Below are positions 44,841-54,304 of a DNA stretch of 64,000 nt, one piece after another. Every line of letters starts with the position of its first letter. The first letter of the stretch is position 1. Under the pieces are notes generated by a model that was not told the origin of the DNA, made no database searches, and saw nothing but the letters and a program-made list of their open reading frames with translations. A program made the position numbers and the translations under genes. This stretch comes from Labilibaculum filiforme (GTDB taxonomy: Bacteria; Bacteroidota; Bacteroidia; Bacteroidales; Marinifilaceae): positions 24,001 to 88,000 of the forward strand of contig NZ_MVDD01000006.1 in the NCBI RefSeq assembly GCF_002843315.1, in the 5' to 3' direction.

Positions 44841-45012
44841 CTAACAATTTTGCTTGATTAGCCCCTCCACCAAACCTTCTAAAAACAGTTAAACTTTCCA
44901 TAGTTTCTGCAGTATAATAGTAACTATCCGCGAAACTTTCTTTTATCCACTTTGGTGTTTTTCCTCCCAGTATCCATTGCTCATTTGCACCTAATTCATT
45001 ACCGTCAGACAT
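44800..45012 (-). CDS. Orphan toxin-tip fragment (G-N-E-x-G-A / G-G-K-T motif)
   Basis: 70 codons starting 2 bp after the stop of the presumed immunity gene. MSDGNELGANEQWILGGKTP aligns with the tail of the large upstream protein (MPSGNENGAYDGLWVPGGKT). The rest, including VFRRFGGGANQAKLLGGFSS, recalls ADP-ribosyltransferase-type toxin sequences (Y-R-x-x-G-G ... G), but this is a weak match. It is too short to be a full domain, so it is probably a displaced or frameshifted tip. Either it has no separate function or it continues into the 481-residue gene. Confidence 0.5.
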   Translation of the reverse strand: MSDGNELGANEQWILGGKTPKWIKESFADSYYYTAETMESLTVFRRFGGGANQAKLLGGFSSTDFEVFQG

Positions 45013-45014
45013 TC

Positions 45015-45443
45015 TTAATCTAGAAGAATAAAGTCAAACCTCTTTTCAAGTAATACTAGAATTCGATTAATATTCGAAATATCCCCAACATTCTTTAAGT
45101 CTATAATCTTATTACTGATAGCTTTTTTCAAATCTAAGGATATGTTCCAGTTAGTCTGAAACCTACCTTCTTCTATTCGATATATATGATAGAACATTAT
45201 AATTCCAAGCAAATTAGTAAACTCTTTAATTGACAATTCTTCAAGCATTGTTTGCTTTAAGTCATGATCCAGTTGTTCATAAAGCTGTTGTTCTCCATTT
45301 TCTAATCCAAAATTCAATAAATCCATATACACACTAGATATATCATGGTCGCCATAGTCTCTATTCAAAATAAAATATTCACCTCTTCCTAGCAAATAAT
45401 TAGAAACATTACCTGAATCTATCGCTTTTTGATAATCATTCAT
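45015..45443 (-). CDS. Probable cytoplasmic immunity protein
   Basis: 142 residues. The ATG overlaps the stop of the 775-residue gene by one base (TAATG), a typical toxin-immunity coupling. It is an acidic, all-helical, soluble protein without signal peptide, with LLGRGEYFILNRDYGDHDIS near the start and two amphipathic helices at the end. No family recognised. The lack of a signal suggests a toxin that acts in the cytoplasm, unlike the first locus. Confidence 0.55.
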   Translation of the reverse strand: MNDYQKAIDSGNVSNYLLGRGEYFILNRDYGDHDISSVYMDLLNFGLENGEQQLYEQLDHDLKQTMLEELSIKEFTNLLGIIMFYHIYRIEEGRFQTNWNISLDLKKAISNKIIDLKNVGDISNINRILVLLEKRFDFILLD

Positions 45444-47770
45444 TATTTAAGTTTTTGTACATTTTCTACTCCAAAGAAATCAACAAGATTCTTCCAACTA
45501 TTACTGTGCTCAAAAGAAGCCGAATTCGAAAGCACAGCCTCTGAAGTTCCATGTTTAGTTTTTCCTCCTGGTACCCATAACCCATCATAAGCACCATTTT
45601 CATTGCCACTCGGCATATCAAATTCAAATCCTTTATCGGGTTTAACTGTTATTAAATAGACTTCATCATTAGTTTTAAAATATTTATCTCCCAAATCAAG
45701 CTCATCAATTAACACTTGAGTATCATAATTAGCACTATTAAATCGAGCAACAATTTCATCCATTTCACTTTTCAAGCCAATAAATTTTCTTGGTGCAATT
45801 GTTGTGTAATTAGGATTTAATAAATCACTTTTTCTAATTATAAAAGCTCCTCCTTCATTTCTAAACTTATTCAAATGATTTGCAATGTCCGCTTTGCTCA
45901 TATACAGGCTTGGACTTGGTCTATAATCTTTCTGTATTTTAACAATCTGCTCGTTTGTAATTTCAAGCTTATTATTTACAATTCGCCCTAGTTCATCGCC
46001 ACTCTCGGCTTTTAATATTAGTGTTTTTCCATCTGGAAGAGTTTCTACTTTTCCTGACAGTTTAAAATTAGTAGCAAAATCACGTAATTCACCTGACAAT
46101 TTACTAATTAAAATATCATCTACCACGCCAGGCATACCCCTCTTCACCAAAACCTCATCACTCTTGGCAATCAAATCGTCCAATCGTTTTGCTTCAGCTT
46201 CAGGTAAATCGCTTAAAACATTGCTTACAGACTTACTGTTTTTAACAAAATTAGTCAAAAGTTCAGTACTGATTTGTGTTAAATCAATAGCAGTACTAAT
46301 AGTTGGCCAGACATCTAAAAATGCCTTTCCTTCATCCGTTTGTTTCAGCCTCTCAGCTAAGATTGGATTTGTGATAAGTGTATTCAAAGCAAAATTCGAT
46401 AGTTCAGCAATTGCAAGTACTTTAGCAAGATAGGTACCTCCCTTAAACAATACTTTACTTGCCGAACCTGCCCCAACAAAATTTAAGAAAAAGCTAACAG
46501 ATTTTATTCCATCTTCAGTGTCCTTATTATCAGCTACCCAATACAAATAAAGAGCCGGTAAATAAACAACCTTATCATCTGATGCAACTTCTCCATCGTT
46601 ATAACAAATGGCTAATGCTTCAAGTGGATCGAACTTCTCATTATTAATCGGTATTGGATTTTGACTTAAAAGCGAACCGGGCATTATATGTGACCAAATA
46701 TTAAGTACATCACCTTCTATTCGCCCTTTAACGTCAACAGAACTATCATTCCATATATAGTAAACATTTCCATCTACATCCAAGTTATCTTTACTCCATG
46801 AGTCTACTGCCAAACCAGATAAAACCTGAATAAATTGCTCTAAATTATCTCCTCCAAGATTACCGTATAGGTCAATAAGCAGTTTATTCTCATTTTCCAG
46901 CTTATAGAACAAAGCATTTTTTTGTTGCTCATCTTTTGTTTTCAGTAGATTTAAAACTGCTAAGCCCTCATTGGTGTCATTTTCAGTACCCCAAATCCAC
47001 CTTCCGTTAAAAATTGAACAACCAGAGATCGTTTTCAGATACTTAATCCTATCTTCAATTGAAATTGTAGCATTTACAAAATCTGGTATGTTCTCAAAGA
47101 CAACATCTATCTTATTACAATCAGCTCCATTTACTTCTAAATATTCTTCATAACTGGCAACTATTTTCGTTTTAAACTTATCATCTAAAGGGTACTCTAA
47201 ATCTTTAAGCAGCAGTTCAAAATCTGAATAAGAATACGTCCATATTCTAACTGCATCTTCACTTTTGCCTTCATACTTATAAGAAAGGTAAAATCCTGAA
47301 TGGTAATCTTCATTTATAACAAAATCAACATGTGGTGTTTGCAAATCTATTTTTCCATCATCAAAAACCTCAGAATACACCCATGCTTTTTGTCCCGCAA
47401 GTTTTGTTTCAAGGGCTTTGTTCCCCCAAACATTGAAGTTGTAAAATTTGTTTTGTACTAAATCTAAATGACTCCCTTTGTTGCCCTTAATCCATGTAAT
47501 TAGTCCATTAATATTTACATCATGACTCGCATTCCCCTCTTCCTCCTGTCCCCACAACTTCACATCCCTTAGGTTATGAATGTCGTCCCATTGGTATTTG
47601 CGCAGTTGTTGTCCGTCGGCATAATCCATTAGGTTTTGAGTAGAATTTTCGGGAATGGAAGGAAAATCCTGAAAAGGATAACTTAAAAAGTACTTTCCAA
47701 TAGAAGATATAGAACTTACCGATTCTTTTTCACTCATATAGCTTTTTGAATTCACACTGTTCAAACGCAA
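45443..47770 (-). CDS. Large polymorphic-toxin-like protein
   Basis: 775 residues, no signal peptide. The N-terminal ~230 residues are Trp/Tyr/Asp-rich and beta-like (YQWDDIHNLRDVKLWG; LITWIKGNKGSHLDLVQNKF). A middle helical part includes SIEDRIKYLKTISG and a hydrophobic stretch (~440-480, SFFLNFVGAGSASKVLFKGG). The C-terminal ~130 residues contain YLITVKPDKGFEFDMPSGNE, then LWVPGGKT and TSEAVL, whose first part recurs in the neighbouring orphan fragment. A small immunity-like gene follows. The toxin activity cannot be named; an ADP-ribosyltransferase-like fold is only a guess. The true start may be the second Met (MSEKESVSS). Confidence 0.55.
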   Translation of the reverse strand: MRLNSVNSKSYMSEKESVSSISSIGKYFLSYPFQDFPSIPENSTQNLMDYADGQQLRKYQWDDIHNLRDVKLWGQEEEGNASHDVNINGLITWIKGNKGSHLDLVQNKFYNFNVWGNKALETKLAGQKAWVYSEVFDDGKIDLQTPHVDFVINEDYHSGFYLSYKYEGKSEDAVRIWTYSYSDFELLLKDLEYPLDDKFKTKIVASYEEYLEVNGADCNKIDVVFENIPDFVNATISIEDRIKYLKTISGCSIFNGRWIWGTENDTNEGLAVLNLLKTKDEQQKNALFYKLENENKLLIDLYGNLGGDNLEQFIQVLSGLAVDSWSKDNLDVDGNVYYIWNDSSVDVKGRIEGDVLNIWSHIMPGSLLSQNPIPINNEKFDPLEALAICYNDGEVASDDKVVYLPALYLYWVADNKDTEDGIKSVSFFLNFVGAGSASKVLFKGGTYLAKVLAIAELSNFALNTLITNPILAERLKQTDEGKAFLDVWPTISTAIDLTQISTELLTNFVKNSKSVSNVLSDLPEAEAKRLDDLIAKSDEVLVKRGMPGVVDDILISKLSGELRDFATNFKLSGKVETLPDGKTLILKAESGDELGRIVNNKLEITNEQIVKIQKDYRPSPSLYMSKADIANHLNKFRNEGGAFIIRKSDLLNPNYTTIAPRKFIGLKSEMDEIVARFNSANYDTQVLIDELDLGDKYFKTNDEVYLITVKPDKGFEFDMPSGNENGAYDGLWVPGGKTKHGTSEAVLSNSASFEHSNSWKNLVDFFGVENVQKLK

Positions 47771-47912
47771 AGTCTCATAATCGATAATGTAAGGGATGAT
47801 ATTTTATCCTCACCGGCTTCGGTATATAATTCCGATGCAATAAAGGGTTGAGATTTAGATTCACACTTATTGAGAAAAATATAATTGAATTCTTTCTAAG
47901 CCTTAAAACAAC

Positions 47913-49711
47913 AAAGAGGGTGTCCAAAATTAAGGACATCCTCTTTTTCAATTATCAACTCAAAAAGTATTTTTTAGTTGATAATTTCTAATTCAAATTT
48001 ATCATGGGTTATTTTTGATATAAATGCTCTAAAAAATGCTTCAATACGATTGAAAAATTGACTCTTACAAGATCTCCGCATTTTCCTAGCAATTTTAGCC
48101 AAATTGAAGCCGATAGCAAGTAAACCAAACTCTAGGTTTATACCGTCTAATCCTTTCATTGTAAATCTATTAAAGCCCTTATTGTATTTTATTTGTCCAA
48201 ATACAGCTTCGGGTTCTATTGGTCTGTTACTCCTGTGCTTTAGACCTTTATCACTCATCAAATTCTCCCTGGCCTTTTGTTTATAGGTTCTAAGTCTGTT
48301 ATTTATTTCGATTGTCCTATTGCCTTTACCTTTGAAACATCTGCCTCGGATTTGACAATTCTTACAATTCTTAGCTCGGTATTTTCGGATTGTGCTTATA
48401 TACCCAAAGCCATTACTCTTTTCATATTCTGAAACAAAATTCATATGTTGGCCCATTGGACAAACAAAGTAATCATCAACCTTGTTATAATGCATATTTT
48501 CAACTCTATACGGATCTAGTTTGAATGCTTTTTTTTGCTCCATATGAAAATAATTGAACTTCACATAATGCTCAATATTTTCTTCTTCTAGATATTGATA
48601 GTTTTCCTCACTTCCGTATCCGGCATCAGCAACAACTTCTGCTGATTGCTTAGCATATCTTGCTCTAAACTTGTTCAGGTAATCGATAAAAGTACGTGTG
48701 TCTGTTGCGTTTTGATAGATTCCAAAATGAGTTATAAATTGATTTTCTGTACTGATTTGTACATTGTAAGCTGGTTTAAGTTGCCCGTTTTTCATGTGAT
48801 CTTCCTTCATTCGCATAAAGGTGGCATCTTTGTCTGTTTTGGACATTGAATTGCGATGCTGTCCGATATCAGAGAGCTTTTCTTCGTACTCTTCTAGCTT
48901 AGGAAGATGCTTTTTTGTAAGTTCTTTTAAAAGACTCAATTCTTGTTTTGTCTTTTCTTTATTATTTTGATTGAGTTGTTTGATTTTCTCCTGTAAAACA
49001 TGTGAATTTATTGGCTCGGGTTCTGGTACATCTTCAGTATTATCCAGAATGATACCTTCTTCGACCTGAGATAAAATCGAATCAATTTTCTTTTGTAAAT
49101 TGGCTTTATAACGCTCAATGGATTTACGCCAAACAAATCGATAACGATTAGATGAGCTCTCAATTTTAGTCCCATCAATGTATTGAACTTCTAAACTCAC
49201 ATATCCCATCTCAACCAATATTAGGACCACGTCTGTGAATAACCTATTGATTTGGGTTTTGAGTCTTTTGCTCCTAAAGTCGTTAATGCAACTATGTTTG
49301 GGAAACTGTTTGCCTGAAAGCCACATATAATTGATATTTTCTCGCAACGCTTTCTCCATCTTTCTGCAAGAAAAATCATTATTCAAATAGCTGTAGACAA
49401 CTACTTTCAATAACATACGTGGGTGATATCCCTTACAACCTCCTGCTTTGTAACCTGTCATTATTTCGGAAATTTCTAATTGGTCAACAATAGAACTAAC
49501 TAATCTAACAGGAGAATTTTCTGGAATGTAGGAATCAAGTCGTTCAGGAAACATACTTACCTGACCTTGATTATACTCTTTGAAATTAGGCTTTTTCATG
49601 CCCTAATATACTAATAATTAATGTATTAACAAAACAAAAACAGCTTTATTTTCTTGATTATCAGTTGATTACATAAAAAAAAGAGAGTATCCATTTTTGG
49701 ACACCCTCTTT
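47913..49711 (-). mobile_element. IS1182-type insertion sequence, complete
   Basis: ~1.8 kb bounded by inverted repeats AAAGAGGGTGTCCAAAA (left, 47913) and its complement ending ...TTTTGGACACCCTCTTT (right, ending 49711). Each end is also internally palindromic (AAAGAGG..TGTCC with GGACA..CCTCTTT), so each can fold into a terminator-like hairpin. No clear target-site duplication was found in the flanks. The one gene inside fills nearly the whole element, so it is probably intact. Confidence 0.88.
47974..49599 (-). CDS. IS1182-family transposase
   Basis: 541 residues, the expected length. N-terminus [40 protein letters not shown] and [10 protein letters not shown] in the first domain. DDE triad candidates are Asp in [14 protein letters not shown], Asp in [16 protein letters not shown] and Glu in [15 protein letters not shown] Cys cluster ([12 protein letters not shown]) precedes the last block, as in this family. 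No frameshift seen. Confidence 0.93.
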   Translation of the reverse strand: MKKPNFKEYNQGQVSMFPERLDSYIPENSPVRLVSSIVDQLEISEIMTGYKAGGCKGYHPRMLLKVVVYSYLNNDFSCRKMEKALRENINYMWLSGKQFPKHSCINDFRSKRLKTQINRLFTDVVLILVEMGYVSLEVQYIDGTKIESSSNRYRFVWRKSIERYKANLQKKIDSILSQVEEGIILDNTEDVPEPEPINSHVLQEKIKQLNQNNKEKTKQELSLLKELTKKHLPKLEEYEEKLSDIGQHRNSMSKTDKDATFMRMKEDHMKNGQLKPAYNVQISTENQFITHFGIYQNATDTRTFIDYLNKFRARYAKQSAEVVADAGYGSEENYQYLEEENIEHYVKFNYFHMEQKKAFKLDPYRVENMHYNKVDDYFVCPMGQHMNFVSEYEKSNGFGYISTIRKYRAKNCKNCQIRGRCFKGKGNRTIEINNRLRTYKQKARENLMSDKGLKHRSNRPIEPEAVFGQIKYNKGFNRFTMKGLDGINLEFGLLAIGFNLAKIARKMRRSCKSQFFNRIEAFFRAFISKITHDKFELEIIN

Positions 49712-49724
49712 GAAATTAGTAAGC

Positions 49725-50615
49725 TTATCCACAAATATGTTTTAGCTCAGTTCTTAATTTCTTCATCTTATTTTCGCTTAATGCAAATGCGTCTAATAAA
49801 TGTTCGTTTTCCTTTAACTGAAGACAAGTAAGAATACTCTGATCCATTAATTCCTTTTTTTGAATTTTGGTGAGTGTATCTAAAATAGTAACTGGGTACA
49901 AACGAAATTCTTCAATGCATTCTTTCAATCCATTTTTTCGAGGATAATCCCACGCCAAAAGATTCAAACCACTACTAGTTCCGTATTGAATTGAATCTTC
50001 AGAAAAACGAGTATTGGTAACAACCCATCCGGTAAAGGAAAGACCTTTATATTCGGGCATATCCTTTCTTTTTTCGATAATATCGTTTACGCGAGAGCGA
50101 ACGTAAAGAGGCACTTGTACACTAACATGTTTTCCTTGGTCTTTATGATATTTGCACTCTACCAAATGCTGCACTTTATTGTGGGTTGCAATTACATCCA
50201 TTTCGTGTGTAACGCAAACTCCATCCACCACAACACCTACTTCAATTTCAAATCCTTGCTTTTTAAATAGTTGACCAATGAACTGCTCGAAAGGATATCC
50301 CGTTGGACCAAGCTCCATTATAGCTTTTTTTAAGCGATAACGCATGGCCGACGTATTTTTCTCCCTTCGCAAAATAGAAAAAGCTCTTGAATATATTTGC
50401 TTGGTACTTACCCCTGTAAAAATCCAAGCTTCGATATTCTTAAGAATTTTATCGATTGCAAAGGTACTTGCTCCTGCATTTTGCAACGAACGCTCTAACT
50501 TTTCAATTTCAAAAGCTTCTTCATCGCCCGAAGCCTTTCTCACCAAAATCAATTTATTGGAAGACGCATTTGATAGCTGACTATCTCTATTTTCGACACT
50601 AACCGAATTATTCAT
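49725..50615 (-). CDS. ATP-cone plus PD-(D/E)xK nuclease-like protein
   Basis: 296 residues. Residues ~22-100 form an ATP-cone (LILVRKASGDEEAFEIEKLE ... AGASTFAIDKILKNIEAWIF), the nucleotide-sensing module known from ribonucleotide reductases and NrdR. Residues ~115-235 resemble an Mrr-type restriction nuclease: YPFEQFIGQLFKKQGFEIE, the acidic residue in HEMDVIA, and VECKYH giving the D...E-x-K core. A nuclease gated by nucleotide level is the natural reading, but the target is unknown. The gene starts exactly at the end of a perfect 96-bp tandem duplication that must contain its 5' region, and lies beside the IS1182 element. Confidence 0.78.
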   Translation of the reverse strand: MNNSVSVENRDSQLSNASSNKLILVRKASGDEEAFEIEKLERSLQNAGASTFAIDKILKNIEAWIFTGVSTKQIYSRAFSILRREKNTSAMRYRLKKAIMELGPTGYPFEQFIGQLFKKQGFEIEVGVVVDGVCVTHEMDVIATHNKVQHLVECKYHKDQGKHVSVQVPLYVRSRVNDIIEKRKDMPEYKGLSFTGWVVTNTRFSEDSIQYGTSSGLNLLAWDYPRKNGLKECIEEFRLYPVTILDTLTKIQKKELMDQSILTCLQLKENEHLLDAFALSENKMKKLRTELKHICG

Positions 50616-50804
50616 ATGATTATAATTTGTTTTTTAGTTGCCATATGGAACTTACCATGCTGGAATAATCATCTCACTGTGTGTAGAAAGCTTTATACAT
50701 GGACGTTTCATATGATTATAATTTGTTTTTTAGTTGCCATATGGAACTTACCATGCTGGAATAATCATCTCACTGTGTGTAGAAAGCTTTATACATGGAC
50801 GTTT
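50613..50804. repeat. Perfect 96-bp tandem duplication
   Basis: Two identical units (50613-50708 and 50709-50804) and the start of a third (CATAT at 50805). The duplication covers the sequence immediately upstream of the ATP-cone/nuclease gene on the minus strand, so its promoter or leader is doubled. A plus-strand frame through both units (78 codons) is a consequence of the 96-bp period being a multiple of three. Confidence 0.9.
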
Positions 50805-50937
50805 CATATTTATTTATCCCCTTTATTTTTTTATACTAATGACTACAGCTAAAATAAGTTGTATTATATTCCGATTGTAAATTTGACCATTTATATCCTT
50901 GTAATTTCTGTTTTACTCACGAATTGTAAATAAAAAC

Positions 50938-52008
50938 TTACAACCACTTCTTCTTTTTAAAATAAAGTAACATCCCTACTGCCACAATAATCATAACGGT
51001 TAGCAAGCTAAAGTAGCCATATTTCCATTCCAATTCAGGCATATTAGTAAAATTCATCCCATAAATTCCTGCCAAAAAAGTAAGCGGAATAAAAATGGTT
51101 GCTATTAAGGTCAGCAACTTCATTGTTTTATTCAGCTGATTGTTTTGTTCCGACTGAAAGGTATCCCGAATATTGGAAAGATAATCACGAAGATAATCCA
51201 ACTGATCGATCACAAATAAAATATGGTCTTGTGTGTCGCGAAAAAATTTCACATTTTCTTCTAAAAACAAATTTGATTCGCTCTGAATTAACAAATCGTA
51301 AGCCTCTTTTAAAGGTAAAATACTGCGACGTGCTTTCATCAACTGCTTTTTGAAATTTTCTATTTTCCGCGGAACCAATTCTGAATTTTCCTTAGCAATA
51401 AACTCTTCTAACTCATCTAACTTATCGTTCCAATTTTCAATTAAATGAAAATAATTATCAACAATCGTATCCGCAAGTGCGAAAAACAAATAATCAACTC
51501 CTTTCGAGCGTATTCTTCGAGTACTATTCTCTAAACGGGTAAGAAACGAATTCATGATAGGATGATGCGAATCCATGAAGGAAATCACATAGTTTTCTCC
51601 CAAAATAAAATTAACAGGTATCGATTTAAATGCATACCCTTCTAGGTTAGGAATCATTAGTTTTAATGATAGAAAACTATAATGATCCAAATCTTCAAAT
51701 TTGGGTCGCAGGTGTGAATTAAGTGCATCTTCTAAAGTAAGATTGTGAATATCCAGCTGTTTTCCTAAATTCTCGTAAGCAGCAATATCGATACCCGAAA
51801 AATGAATCCAATAAACAAAATCCTTATCTTTGAAATCATATTTAATCTGATCTAATTTGACCTTGTATTCGGATCGCTTTATTTCATCGGAATTGTATTG
51901 TGTCACTTGAACGGAGGCATCCTTAATTTCTCTGTATCCAATGTGCAATAAGGTACCAGGAGCCATTCCTGTTTTTTCGGTGATGCGACTCGATTTTTTC
52001 GTTGCCAT
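50938..52008 (-). CDS. corA: CorA magnesium/cobalt channel
   Basis: 356 residues. A large N-terminal cytoplasmic alpha/beta domain is followed by the long stalk helix and two C-terminal helices: LLTLIATIFIPLTFLAGIYG running into the selectivity motif GIYGMNF, then LLTVMIIVAVGMLLYFKKKK ending in the basic tail. The G-M-N motif is diagnostic. It imports Mg2+ as a pentamer. The gene is divergent from an mscS gene with ~70 bp between, sharing a promoter region. Confidence 0.94.
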   Translation of the reverse strand: MATKKSSRITEKTGMAPGTLLHIGYREIKDASVQVTQYNSDEIKRSEYKVKLDQIKYDFKDKDFVYWIHFSGIDIAAYENLGKQLDIHNLTLEDALNSHLRPKFEDLDHYSFLSLKLMIPNLEGYAFKSIPVNFILGENYVISFMDSHHPIMNSFLTRLENSTRRIRSKGVDYLFFALADTIVDNYFHLIENWNDKLDELEEFIAKENSELVPRKIENFKKQLMKARRSILPLKEAYDLLIQSESNLFLEENVKFFRDTQDHILFVIDQLDYLRDYLSNIRDTFQSEQNNQLNKTMKLLTLIATIFIPLTFLAGIYGMNFTNMPELEWKYGYFSLLTVMIIVAVGMLLYFKKKKWL

Positions 52009-52081
52009 ATTAAAATAGGTGTGATTAATTTTATCTTTAAATTAAACAAATCATTTACTAGTTAACAAATATTTTACAATA

Positions 52082-52969
52082 ATGATAGAAACACTTGGAG
52101 CTTTATTAAAAAACCTTGGAATTGGTTACAAACTTCTTTTTATAATTATCACAATTATTTCCGGTTTTTTGATATCCAAACTAATCCAATTCTTTATGAC
52201 ACGAATGTTGAAGAAAGCTTCGGATAAATTACACGTAGATCCTACCAACTATAGTTTTCTAAAAAATGCGGTTAGTTTCCTGATTTTCATTATTATGATG
52301 ATCGTTATTTTTTATTCGATACCAGAACTAAAAAGCGTTGGTTTAAGTTTAATGGCCAGTGCTGGTATTTTTGCCGCCATACTTGGTTTCGCTTCACAAC
52401 AAGCATTTTCAAATATTATTAGTGGTATTTTCATTGTAATTTTTAAGCCTTTTCATGTTGGCGATTTTATTAAAATAGGCGAATTACATCATGGTACAGT
52501 CGAGGATATTACTTTAAGACATACCGTAATTAACAATCCAGAGAATAGAAGAATTATTATTCCCAATTCGGTGATAAGTTCCGAAACGATCTTAAACTCT
52601 TCAATTACTGATCCTAAAATTTGTACTTTTTTAGAAATAGGAATTGGCTATCATTCCAACATCGATAAAGCGATACAAATTATTCAAACATTGGCTTTAA
52701 ATCATCCAAATATTTACGATAACCGAAGCGAAGAAGATAAGAAGGAAAATAAAGACCAGGTAGGTGTTCGCGTAGTTAACCTTGGCGATTCGAGTATTAC
52801 ATTACGCGCCTACATTTGGGCCGAAGATTCGGGAAAAGCTTTTGTTATGAAATGCGATTTGCTAAAATCAATTAAAGAACAATTTGACCGCGATGGAATT
52901 GAAATTCCATTTCCTCATCAAACCGTTTACCTTCGACAGGAAGAGCCTATCAAAATCACTCAAGTGTAA
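52082..52969 (+). CDS. MscS-family mechanosensitive channel
   Basis: 295 residues. Three hydrophobic helices: ~18-40, ~62-85 and the pore helix ~88-118 with GLSLMASAGIFAAILGFASQ, the Gly/Ala-rich TM3 pattern. It continues into the beta domain (FKPFHVGDFIKIGELHHGTV; RRIIIPNSVISSE) typical of MscS. It opens under osmotic downshock to release solutes. The C-terminal domain is longer than minimal, with a charged insert (NRSEEDKKENKDQV). Confidence 0.92.
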   Translation: MIETLGALLKNLGIGYKLLFIIITIISGFLISKLIQFFMTRMLKKASDKLHVDPTNYSFLKNAVSFLIFIIMMIVIFYSIPELKSVGLSLMASAGIFAAILGFASQQAFSNIISGIFIVIFKPFHVGDFIKIGELHHGTVEDITLRHTVINNPENRRIIIPNSVISSETILNSSITDPKICTFLEIGIGYHSNIDKAIQIIQTLALNHPNIYDNRSEEDKKENKDQVGVRVVNLGDSSITLRAYIWAEDSGKAFVMKCDLLKSIKEQFDRDGIEIPFPHQTVYLRQEEPIKITQV

Positions 52970-53109
52970 AATCGATAAACAGCCTCTCCGAAATTTGATA
53001 TTCTGCAAATAATATGGGCAATGGTAAATGGAAATTAACCCTTAACCACGCCCCTTGGTACTATTTTTAGTCGTAACCTGATATTTACAGCTTGCTTATA
53101 GTCAGAATA
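52970..53109. other. Short spacer before the tandem array
   Basis: No gene or clear hairpin recognised. Confidence 0.4.
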
Positions 53110-54300
53110 CTACGGAGTGCTAAGCAAATACTTACTACTTGTCCCTTTTTTCTTTTCTCTTTGTCCTTGGAACTTGTTACTTGATACTTGGTACTTGTCC
53201 CTTGAACCTTTGTGCGCTTCCGACGCAAATAACAATTGTATTCCAACCGGACTGTTTCCCTGCGTCGGTATGATGGAGAAATCCACTCATACCCAGGGTG
53301 GCACTCGCGATGCTCCTTTACCCCGGGCTATTAATGTTGGAGCCCTTCAGGCTCTCCTTTTTTCTTTTCTCTTTTCTCTTTGTCCTTGGAATTTGGAACT
53401 TGTTACTTGATACTTGGTACTTGTCCCTTGAACTTTTGTGCGCTTCCGACGCAAATAACAATTGTATTCCAACCGGACTGTTTCCCTGCGTCGGTGTGAT
53501 GGAGAAATCCACTCATCCCAAGGGTGGCACTCGCGGTGCTCCTTTACCCCGGGCTATTAATGTTGGAGCCCTTCAGGCTCTCCCTTTTTTCTTTTCTCTT
53601 TGTTCTTGGAATTTGGAACTTGTTACTTGATACTTGGTACTTGAACTTTTGTGCGCTTCCGACGCAAATAACAATTGTATTCCAACCGGACTGTTTCCCT
53701 GCGTCGGTATGATAGAGAAATCCACTCATCCCCAGGGTGGCACTCGCGATGCTCCTTTACCCCGGGCTATTAATGTTGGAGCCCTTCAGGCTCTCCTTTT
53801 TTCTTTTCTCTTTGTTCTTGGAATTTGGAACTTGTTACTTGATACTTGGTACTTGAACTTTTGTGCGCTTCCGACGCAAATAACAATTGTATTCCAACCG
53901 GACTGTTTCCCTGCGTCGGTATGATAGAGAAATCCACTCATCCCCAGGGTGGCACTCGCGATGCTCCTTTACCCCGGGCTATTAATGTTGGAGCCCTTCA
54001 GGCTCTCCTTTTTTCTTTTCTCTTTGTTCTTGGAATTTGGAACTTGTTACTTGATACTTGGTACTTGAACTTTTGTGCGCTTCCGACGCAAATAACAATT
54101 GTATTCCAACCGGACTGTTTCCCTGCGTCGGTGTGATGGAGAAATCCACTCATACCCAGGGTGGCACTCGCGGTGCTCCTTTACCCCGGGCTATTAATGT
54201 TGGAGCCCTTCAGGCTCTCCCTTTTTTCTTTTCTCTTTGTTCTTGGAATTTGGAACTTGATACTTGGTATTTGAAACTTGTTACTTGATACTTGTTCCTT
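53110..54300. repeat. Five-unit tandem array, 212-226 bp per unit
   Basis: The marker TGTGCGCTTCCGACGC recurs at 53211, 53437, 53650, 53862 and 54074 (periods 226, 213, 212, 212). Each unit has a heptamer run built on ACTTG (ACTTGTTACTTGATACTTGG), then a hairpin CCGACGCA...TGCGTCGG, then GGGTGGCACTCGCG and a GGAGCC-CTTCA-GGCTC hairpin. Periods that are not multiples of three and no ribosome-binding sites argue against coding. It lies between two mscS genes. Confidence 0.9.
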
Positions 54301-54304
54301 ACCA

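Noticed and set aside
50616-50852. 78-codon plus-strand frame with a hydrophobic start repeated twice
   Set aside because: Explained by the 96-bp duplication being a multiple of three; no signal of translation and it overlaps the 5' region of the opposite-strand nuclease gene.
53117-54288. Several overlapping plus-strand open frames of 76-110 codons with similar products
   Set aside because: They arise from the tandem array. The period (212-213 bp) is not a multiple of three, start codons recur inside each other's frames, and no ribosome-binding site or protein motif is present.
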